Below are positions 1 to 4,796 of a stretch of 7,478 nucleotides of DNA, piece after piece. The DNA is from CAYFJO01 sp964343305 (lineage in GTDB: Bacteria; Planctomycetota; Planctomycetia; Pirellulales; Pirellulaceae), in the NCBI GenBank assembly GCA_964343305.1, contig CAYFJO010000511.1:1-7478 (forward strand), given 5' to 3'. The position numbers and the translations under genes were made by a program. The notes beneath the pieces were generated by a model. The model was not told where the DNA came from. It did not search any database and was given only the letters and a program-made list of their open reading frames with translations. Each line of letters starts with the position of its first letter. Position 1 is the first letter of the stretch.

Positions 1-802
1 GACAACTGCCGTTGCCCTGCTGGTAGGTGTCGTCGAACTGCATGTAGTCGTAGCCAAAGTCGGGCAGGTGCTTTTCGACAAACAACGATAGCATGGCGTC
101 GAGTGTTTCCTGCTTGAAACTGTGACGGTATGCCCACCAGGTGCAATAGCCCGTCAGCGAACCTTCCCACACTTTGTAGGTCCACGGTTCGTAGTACTGC
201 AAACCCTTGTGTTTCTGATAGAACCGCGGACGGAAGACCAGCTCGATGCTTCCTCCCTTACTTTCAAGGCCGAAAGTTCGCTGGTTTTCTCCGTCGGTTT
301 TCGGTGTGACACGCGTCGCTCCGTCCGCCGGCCCGACCAGAACCCAGTCCCAGCGGCGATCGTAAACGGCGTTGTTGCGCAGGTTGCGGCTCAACCCCAC
401 GCTGTTGCGAACGTATGTGAAACGCTTCTGTGCTTCGGATTCCGTTTCCGCCGGGAAGGCCTCTTCACTACCGAGGACCGTACCAGTCAGCGTCAGTGTC
501 GTTCCTTCTTTCGCCTCGGCTGGCGTGAACGAAAGCGTCTGCTCGACTTTTTCGTTGTCGGTGTTTGCCTTCGAGTCGAACTTGATGGCCACGCTCTCTC
601 CGGCGGCATCCTTGGCCGTGACCGTGGCGTTGAAGATCTTGGCGCCGTGGTATTCGACGGTCAGTTCACCCTTGGCAGCATCCCACCCGGCAGCGGCCGC
701 GGCATTTGGCGGCGGACTTACACCTTCGGCGCACGCCGTCGAAGCGAAGCCAGCCATGCCAGCGATCAGAGTCATCGTGAGCAACCATCGCGAAAGCACC
801 AT
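1..802 (-). CDS. Secreted clan GH-D glycoside hydrolase (alpha-galactosidase/GH36-like), N-terminal part, runs off left edge
   Basis: The window holds the first 267 codons; the 3' end lies beyond base 1. Residues 1-25 form a Sec signal peptide (MVLSRWLLTM, a hydrophobic stretch, then STACA before EG), so the product should be exported. Residues 35-200 look like an N-terminal beta-rich domain with no motif I can name. A (beta/alpha)8-barrel begins near residue 217: GYCTWWAY (218-225) and YMQFDDTYQ (253-261) match the strand-1 and strand-2 signatures of GH36, melibiase and raffinose-synthase relatives, where the Asp pair contacts the sugar. The catalytic nucleophile and acid would lie further on, outside the window, so activity and substrate are open. 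I chose the ATG at 802 because it begins a complete signal peptide and has AAGGA 10 bases upstream. The frame is open back to an ATG at 940, and automatic annotation may use that start. GH-D membership is fairly sure, exact family less so. Confidence 0.75.
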   Translation of the reverse strand, partial: MVLSRWLLTMTLIAGMAGFASTACAEGVSPPPNAAAAAGWDAAKGELTVEYHGAKIFNATVTAKDAAGESVAIKFDSKANTDNEKVEQTLSFTPAEAKEGTTLTLTGTVLGSEEAFPAETESEAQKRFTYVRNSVGLSRNLRNNAVYDRRWDWVLVGPADGATRVTPKTDGENQRTFGLESKGGSIELVFRPRFYQKHKGLQYYEPWTYKVWEGSLTGYCTWWAYRHSFKQETLDAMLSLFVEKHLPDFGYDYMQFDDTYQQGNGSC

Positions 803-940
803 CACCAGGTTTTCCTTTTCGTTTGTCGCCTCAACCAACAGGGACGCACCCGATGTGGGCGCCATCGCATCGAGCATCGGCAGCGCGATCGTCACGCCGG
901 CGCCGCGGAGTAATGTTCGTCGCTTCAGGGAAGTGCTCAT
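803..940 (-). pseudogene. In-frame DUF1552-type Tat leader fused upstream of the glycoside hydrolase (probable 5' gene remnant)
   Basis: These 46 codons begin with ATG at 940 and run without a stop into the hydrolase start at 802. The first 28 residues contain RRTLLRGAGVTIALPMLDA, the N-terminus usual for planctomycete DUF1552 proteins: a Tat-like twin arginine, a hydrophobic stretch and the LPMLDAM block. The rest of a DUF1552 protein is absent. After about residue 30 the text (TSGASLLVEATNEKENLV) resembles neither family and leads into the hydrolase's own Sec signal peptide. I read this as a broken-off DUF1552 5' end next to an unrelated gene. If translation starts at 940 instead, the hydrolase would carry a Tat leader followed by a buried Sec leader. 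No strong ribosome binding site precedes 940. Recognition of the leader type is from memory of the family and was not searched. Confidence 0.6.
813..817 (-). promoter_or_regulatory. Ribosome binding site supporting the hydrolase start at 802
   Basis: Read on the minus strand this is AAGGA, 10 bases before the ATG at 802. The spacing is slightly long, but nothing comparable precedes the alternative ATG at 940. It lies inside the leader-like extension, as expected if that extension is not part of the functional protein. Confidence 0.4.
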
Positions 941-1020
941 CTTATCACGTCAGGTTGGATTACGCTCACGACCAAGCGAGACATGACATTAATCTACCGG
1001 TTTCTGATGGATCCGCGACG

Positions 1021-1072
1021 CCTGACTTTGATTCAAACACGCATCATCTGTTAGAATCAATTCATTGTCAGG
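1021..1072. repeat. Nested inverted repeat upstream of the small membrane gene
   Basis: Two pairs of perfectly complementary arms are nested. The outer pair is CCTGAC (1021-1026) with GTCAGG (1067-1072). The inner pair is TTGATTC (1028-1034) with GAATCAA (1054-1060). One base separates the arms on the left and six (TTCATT) on the right; the centre is 19 bases. The inner arms overlap the candidate -35 and -10 hexamers of the plus-strand promoter. This could be an operator, a cruciform or RNA hairpin, or chance. A third GTCAGG copy lies at 949-954. Confidence 0.5.
1028..1057 (+). promoter_or_regulatory. Candidate sigma-70-like promoter for the small membrane protein gene
   Basis: TTGATT (1028-1033) and TAGAAT (1052-1057) match the -35 and -10 consensus at 4/6 and 5/6 positions with an 18-base spacer. 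Transcription would begin near 1064, giving a leader of about 40 bases before the ATG at 1104. Both hexamers lie in the arms of an inverted repeat, so repressor occlusion is possible, but part of the match could come from the palindrome itself. Confidence 0.35.
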
Positions 1073-1103
1073 AAGTTATCATCCCTGTTTAGGTCCAATC
1101 CGA

Positions 1104-1466
1104 ATGTCACCACCAAAGTCATCGTCGGAAATCCGCGCTCTTCTCAGATCCATCCACGCGGCGAATCAGAGGGTCGAATCTGTGCCACGAAAGGTGCCGA
1201 TAAAGAAGTTCGCGAAAAAGCCAACGTTGCTTTCGCGCGAGGATATGCAACATTTGCTTCTCAAAGAAAGCGGATTCACTGGTGCGTTCATTGGATTCTT
1301 ACTTGGCCTTAATCTTGGACTTGTCATACCAATCGTGACCAATAGCGTTAGGCTGTTTGCATTTGCGCCGTTGTCGCTTGCACTGCTGGGCAGTTTCTTG
1401 GGATTCACATTTGCGCGCAAACAAGTTGTTGATCGCTGCCGTGGACTGTTCGGTGTTCGTTGCTAA
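1104..1466 (+). CDS. Small membrane protein with two transmembrane segments, function unknown
   Basis: This is a 120-residue protein I do not recognise. Residues 1-55 are polar and basic, with an amphipathic-looking start (SSSEIRALLRSIHAANQ) and a cluster of lysines and arginines at 29-39. Two hydrophobic segments follow, at about 58-78 (glycine-rich, FTGAFIGFLLGLNLG) and 84-104 (LFAFAPLSLALLGSFLGF). The tail is short and basic with Cys112 and a C-terminal Cys120. By the positive-inside rule both ends should be cytoplasmic, giving a membrane hairpin. The frame is open from another ATG at 1065, but that start falls inside the upstream inverted repeat and close to the predicted transcription start. 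I prefer 1104, although its Shine-Dalgarno is weak (AGG at 1091-1093). The gene stands alone, divergent from the hydrolase and convergent with the sialidase-like gene. The clean two-helix pattern supports a real gene, but no family assignment is possible. Confidence 0.6.
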   Translation: MSPPKSSSEIRALLRSIHAANQRVESVPRKVPIKKFAKKPTLLSREDMQHLLLKESGFTGAFIGFLLGLNLGLVIPIVTNSVRLFAFAPLSLALLGSFLGFTFARKQVVDRCRGLFGVRC

Positions 1467-1477
1467 CGATCAACAAC
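1425..1477. repeat. 11-bp perfect inverted repeat bracketing the stop codon of the small membrane gene
   Basis: GTTGTTGATCG (1425-1435) is exactly complementary to CGATCAACAAC (1467-1477), separated by 31 bases that include the last ten codons and the TAA at 1464-1466. In RNA this would be a long-loop hairpin. There is no following T-run, so it is not a classical intrinsic terminator. It may protect the 3' end of the transcript or be a protein-binding site. Confidence 0.5.
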
Positions 1478-1635
1478 GAGTGGCGTCGCTTCCAAGGTGC
1501 ACTTGATGATTTACGTGTCTACAAACGTGTGCTTTGTCATGCTGAAGTTGTTGCGTTGTCTGATGCCAAACTCTCGCAGCGGCAAGGTCACACACAGAAC
1601 TAACGAACACGGAAAAACACTTCGACCGCTCAAAC

Positions 1636-2907
1636 TCAACCTCGATGTTTGTTGGGTTTCGACCAGTGAATTCGCGCAACATAAACACTGCCGTCGGCGC
1701 CGTATTTGTTGTCGACTGGCAAGACGTAATTCGGTCCCCATGTTTGCATCCACTCGGCGGTGGTGACCCAAGTCTCGTTTTCGTTGACATCCGTCACGCC
1801 AAAGTTGCCCAAGCGCGCGCCGCGTGCCGGCACGAGAATCTGCTCGGTCTTGCGGATCACGCGCAGCCGTTTGGGCTCGACCTGGGCCATGAACAGCGGT
1901 GCACGGTGGCGGAAAACGTGGTCATTGTTGGCACCCCGGCGTGTATAGACCAAGAACAAACCCTCGCTGTGCGTGACCCAGTGTTGCTGGGTATTGTAGT
2001 TGCCAAGGTCCGAATCGTCGTCGAACTTCCATGGTTGGATTGGCGCGAAATTTAGTCCGTCCTTGCTGCGAGTCACGAAGCCGCGCTTATCGTTGCGAAT
2101 CGTAAGAAAGTATTCGTCATTAAAACGTGTCAGCGAAGGCTCGTGCAGACCGCGCGTCTTGTCGTCCACGGACAACTCGTTGCCGTGCTTCTCGAACCGA
2201 AGAGTCTTGCCGTCGAATGAGCATTGGGCAATGGTAACGCGCGAGTTTTTCTTCTGTGGTCGGAAATAGATTGGAAGCAAGATGGTTCCGTCAGCCAAAT
2301 CGTATCGCTGAGTGCAGCCGGCACCGGAGTCGTGAAACTTGTCACCGTCGGGCATGGCGAGCTTTTGCCACGGAGCCCACTGATCCTTGACGAGATCGTA
2401 GGTTGAAAAGGAAGTATGGCGGGGACGAGGATGCGCGACCTTCCAATCGGGTGTGTAGACAACAGTGTGGCCCGTACCCAAGAGCGTCTTGGTGGTGGCG
2501 TGCCAGCGCGGCCAGAAATCACTGACCGCAACGGGCCGCTTGACGTCGTCGATCGTCTCGTACTTCACGGCCAGATTTGACAACTCACGCGGCTCGGCCC
2601 ATGTCTTGCCAAGATCATCCGTCCGCAAACCGTGCATTGCCTTGAATACGTCGCTCCCGGAGACGCTCAATGTGTTCATCGTCATCACGACACGCGGCGC
2701 ACCATTCCTGCCCGCTCCAGGAACGATTCCAGCGCGCGGATGACACCAACACTTTTTGCCGTCGTACATCCGCGTTGGAACGTGTCGCGACAACCGAAAG
2801 GTCAATTCATTGTCGGTTTCGGCTAATGCACTTTGAAGTGAGGGCATTGAAACCAGTGACACACCGCCGATCAAGGATGCATTTAAGAAGTCTCGTCGTT
2901 CGATCAT
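1636..2907 (-). CDS. Tat-exported BNR-repeat / sialidase-like (exo-alpha-sialidase fold) protein
   Basis: This 423-residue protein begins with MIERRDFLNASLIGG, a Tat-type leader (Arg4-Arg5, RRxFL) with a hydrophobic region to about residue 22 and likely cleavage after Ala27 or Ala29. The rest looks like a six-bladed beta-propeller of the sialidase superfamily. TDDLGKTW (96-103) is a good Asp box, and SKDGLNF (281-287) a second, degenerate one. HEPSLTRFNDEYFLTIRND (255-273) is a blade pattern common in BNR and related glycosidase families. Length fits a single-domain secreted propeller. Planctomycetes carry many such proteins, often annotated as exo-sialidases, but their true substrates are mostly unknown. 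I did not identify a full arginine triad, so sialidase activity is not shown. I chose the ATG at 2907 over an in-frame ATG at 3030: it begins the Tat leader and has GAGGG upstream, whereas the extra 41 residues look noncoding. It is downstream of the REC-kinase on the same strand, 154 bases away with a stem-loop between, so probably transcribed separately. Confidence 0.8.
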   Translation of the reverse strand: MIERRDFLNASLIGGVSLVSMPSLQSALAETDNELTFRLSRHVPTRMYDGKKCWCHPRAGIVPGAGRNGAPRVVMTMNTLSVSGSDVFKAMHGLRTDDLGKTWAEPRELSNLAVKYETIDDVKRPVAVSDFWPRWHATTKTLLGTGHTVVYTPDWKVAHPRPRHTSFSTYDLVKDQWAPWQKLAMPDGDKFHDSGAGCTQRYDLADGTILLPIYFRPQKKNSRVTIAQCSFDGKTLRFEKHGNELSVDDKTRGLHEPSLTRFNDEYFLTIRNDKRGFVTRSKDGLNFAPIQPWKFDDDSDLGNYNTQQHWVTHSEGLFLVYTRRGANNDHVFRHRAPLFMAQVEPKRLRVIRKTEQILVPARGARLGNFGVTDVNENETWVTTAEWMQTWGPNYVLPVDNKYGADGSVYVARIHWSKPNKHRG

Positions 2908-2912
2908 ACCGT

Positions 2913-2917
2913 CCCTC
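2913..2917 (-). promoter_or_regulatory. Ribosome binding site of the sialidase-like gene
   Basis: GAGGG on the minus strand lies 5-6 bases before the ATG at 2907. It decides this start over the longer open frame beginning at 3030. Confidence 0.55.
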
Positions 2918-3027
2918 GATTGCTGAGAAGCAGTTTCAAATTCCCGTAGAACAAGCGTCCCGTCTGTTTTCTCCGAACGTTTTGAGCAAGCGGGGATTCG
3001 CTGTCGTTCGAGTGTGGGGTTGACGAT

Positions 3028-3045
3028 CAAAGTCTCACGACTTTG
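3028..3045 (-). terminator. Stem-loop just downstream of the REC-kinase gene (possible terminator or mRNA 3' structure)
   Basis: CAAAGTC (3028-3034), a TCAC loop, then GACTTTG (3039-3045) makes a perfect 7-bp stem with a four-base loop. It starts 16 bases after the kinase stop codon in the direction of transcription. No T-run follows on the minus strand (ATCGTC), so it is at best a weak intrinsic terminator; it could also be an operator for the sialidase-like gene. Confidence 0.4.
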
Positions 3046-3061
3046 GCCGCCACTGAGCGAT

Positions 3062-4303
3062 TCAATCCTTTTTCTTCATTTTTCGTTGCTGCACAAAATG
3101 CCGAAGCTCCTCGCCGAATTCTGCGGCACTTTGGAAACGTTCACTTGGCTCGTAGGCTAGCGCTTTCATGATGATACGTTCCAGATCGACATCGAAATCC
3201 GGCACGAGTTCGCTTGGCAATCGGGCGTGTCCTTCGGCGATCTGTTGGACCGTCTGCCAACGGTTTTTGTCGCTTACTTTGTGTGGATGACGCCGAACGA
3301 ACAGAATGTAAAGGATGATGCCAAGGGCATAGACATCCGTCCGTCCATCGACCTTGTCGTTCTCTCCTCGTGCCTGTTCCGGCGCCATGAACAGAGGAGT
3401 ACCGACAACCTGTCCGACCATCGATTGGTCAGATGCAGTGTCTGCAAGGAACATCGACTTGCCAAGCCCAAAGTCCACCAGCTTTGGCAGTCCTTTGCGC
3501 GAGATCATAATGTTTGATGGCTTCATGTCGCGATGCACAATTCCTTGTTGATGTGCGTGGTCCAGTCCGTCACAGACTTGCGCGAACAACTCCAAAATCC
3601 TGCGGGCTTTGGGTTTCTCGTCTTTGATATATTTTTCCAGCGTCCAGCCATCAACTAGTTCCATTGCGTAGTAACCGAGTTTCTCGTCAATGTTGCTGTC
3701 GTAGACGCGGGCGATGTTCGAGTGATCCATCTTTTGCATCAATTGAATCTCACGCGCGAATCGACCAAAGACTTCGTGAGTTGCCAACTCGACGCGAATA
3801 ATCTTTAGGGCCACAGATCGCCCCGTCGATTCCTGGACGGCTTGCCACACAGTGGCAAAAGCCCCTTTGCCCAACAACTGTTTAACGTCATATCCTGGTA
3901 CGCGCGGAGTCGTCCATTCTTTTGGCGGCACTGCTTGGACGATCCTTCCTGCCGCCAAGAGACGGCTGCGCAAGATCGCCGGTTCCACCGGTTTCGTAAG
4001 ATAGTCGTCCGCGCCCGCATCCAGACCGGCAATCATGTCTTCTTGGGCGTCGCGACCGGTGAGCATCACGACGTAGGTGAAGGGAAGTTCCTCGCTTTGT
4101 TTGACGCGCCGGCAAACGTCGATTCCGTCAATGCCGGGCATGAGCCAATCGAGAATGGCCAGTCTTGGCGAGTCGTCCCGCTGAAGGATCTTCCATGCCT
4201 GCTCGCCGTCTTCCGCTACTTCGGCTTCGTAACCCCAGCCAGTCACGTGATCCTCAAGCATGCGCCGCCACATGGGATTGTCTTCAGCAATGAGAACTTT
4301 CAT
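3062..4303 (-). CDS. Response-regulator receiver domain fused to Hanks-type serine/threonine protein kinase
   Basis: The 413-residue protein has two domains. Residues 1-122 are a CheY-like receiver with Glu7/Asp8, the phosphoacceptor Asp52 (LDWLMPG), Thr82 and Lys104 (LTKPVEP), all the residues needed to accept phosphate from a histidine kinase. After a short linker, residues 138-405 are a complete eukaryotic-type kinase: glycine loop GKGAFATV (145-152), Lys167 in VALK, helix-C Glu185, catalytic HRDMKPSN (257-264, Asp259), metal-binding DFG (277-279), APE (307-309) and DVYALG (323-328). All catalytic residues are present, so it should be active. There is no membrane segment, PASTA or other sensor domain, so it is cytosolic and its input probably comes through the receiver. 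The C-terminus is very basic (QRKMKKKD). AGGAG seven bases upstream of ATG 4303 fixes the start. The cognate histidine kinase and the kinase substrate are not in the window. Receiver-kinase fusions are known in planctomycetes and some other bacteria; the annotation is secure, the pathway is not. Confidence 0.95.
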   Translation of the reverse strand: MKVLIAEDNPMWRRMLEDHVTGWGYEAEVAEDGEQAWKILQRDDSPRLAILDWLMPGIDGIDVCRRVKQSEELPFTYVVMLTGRDAQEDMIAGLDAGADDYLTKPVEPAILRSRLLAAGRIVQAVPPKEWTTPRVPGYDVKQLLGKGAFATVWQAVQESTGRSVALKIIRVELATHEVFGRFAREIQLMQKMDHSNIARVYDSNIDEKLGYYAMELVDGWTLEKYIKDEKPKARRILELFAQVCDGLDHAHQQGIVHRDMKPSNIMISRKGLPKLVDFGLGKSMFLADTASDQSMVGQVVGTPLFMAPEQARGENDKVDGRTDVYALGIILYILFVRRHPHKVSDKNRWQTVQQIAEGHARLPSELVPDFDVDLERIIMKALAYEPSERFQSAAEFGEELRHFVQQRKMKKKD

Positions 4304-4310
4304 TGGTGAT

Positions 4311-4315
4311 CTCCT
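4311..4315 (-). promoter_or_regulatory. Strong ribosome binding site of the REC-kinase gene
   Basis: AGGAG on the minus strand, seven bases before the ATG at 4303, is the best Shine-Dalgarno in the window and fixes the start of the receiver domain. Confidence 0.65.
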
Positions 4316-4504
4316 GCGACCTCAAAACACTTCGATCACTTTTGACCGGACGCAACATCACCATTCTAATCGTTACACCGCGTTGTGTGCGACACGGTTG
4401 CCATCACTGGCGGAAGGAAGCGACGGCCAATAAATTCGTTTTTCGGATAATTCCGCCATGTTGATTCCGTTGAGGAATTCCACCGCAAGGAATCTGTCGA
4501 ATAG

Positions 4505-4527
4505 GCCAGGTTTCAGTCCAAACCGGC
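4505..4527. repeat. Bulged hairpin in the divergent intergenic region
   Basis: GCC (4505-4507), a single bulged A, GGTTT (4509-4513), a six-base loop CAGTCC, then AAACC and GGC (4520-4527) form an 8-bp stem interrupted by one bulge. There is no adjacent T-run on either strand, so it is not an obvious terminator. It could lie in a leader transcript or bind a regulator, or be chance. Confidence 0.3.
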
Positions 4528-4784
4528 TAGCAGTGAAATCGATTCTGTGCGTTGATCGGTTTGTTTGGCAAACGTCTGGGACCAACTCTTCGTCATATCT
4601 GCCCCTTGCGGCCTAATTGACTTCCGAGCACTAACCCCACTCTTCTGTCCTCGTCCCGGTAGCCTCAATTTGCTATGCGTTGGCGTCGATATCGATCGTA
4701 AGGGCGGCTAGAGGTTTCGCGATGGCCGCGTTCATGGATGAGAAAGTCGTAGAAATGCAGGCCGACGTACGGTTTGCAGAGAAT

Positions 4785-4788
4785 GGAG
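4785..4788 (+). promoter_or_regulatory. Ribosome binding site deciding the TonB receptor start
   Basis: GGAG eight bases before the ATG at 4797. It favours this start over the TTG at 4680 and the ATG at 4722, which are in the same open frame. Confidence 0.5.
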
Positions 4789-4796
4789 TCATTACG

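Larger units (their letters stand above)
4304..4796. other. 493-bp divergent intergenic region between REC-kinase and TonB receptor genes
   Basis: No convincing gene is present. A 70-codon minus-strand frame at 4373-4585 lacks family features and a good ribosome binding site. The region must contain the promoters of both flanking genes. On the minus strand TAGAAT (4368 to 4363) could be a -10 for the kinase, about 60 bases before its start, but no good -35 lies at the right distance. On the plus side no paired hexamers or Fur-like box stood out before the receptor. It also contains one bulged hairpin (4505-4527) and a short self-complementary run, CGATATCG followed by ATCG, near 4686-4697. 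Confidence 0.5.

Noticed and set aside
122..913. Long plus-strand frame of 263 codons (and another at 372-986)
   Set aside because: Both lie antisense to the hydrolase frame, whose translation has a signal peptide and GH-D motifs. The plus-strand translations are rich in Arg and Ser/His and lack any family pattern.
1425..1477. Integron attC-like site after the small gene
   Set aside because: Although an inverted repeat flanks the end of a small gene, the arms lack the GTTRRRY/RYYYAAC core sites and no integrase is present.
2908..3030. Upstream extension of the sialidase-like frame to an ATG at 3030
   Set aside because: The added 41 residues resemble translated noncoding DNA, start inside the 3028-3045 stem-loop and would bury the Tat leader. 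The ATG at 2907 has its own ribosome binding site.
4373..4585. 70-codon minus-strand frame in the divergent gap
   Set aside because: No recognisable motif, signal peptide or membrane segment and no good ribosome binding site. It may be chance or a decayed fragment, but nothing identifies a parent gene.
4680..4796. Upstream TTG/ATG starts of the TonB receptor frame
   Set aside because: They would add a 39- or 25-residue polar extension in front of a normal signal peptide, while the ATG at 4797 has a good ribosome binding site.
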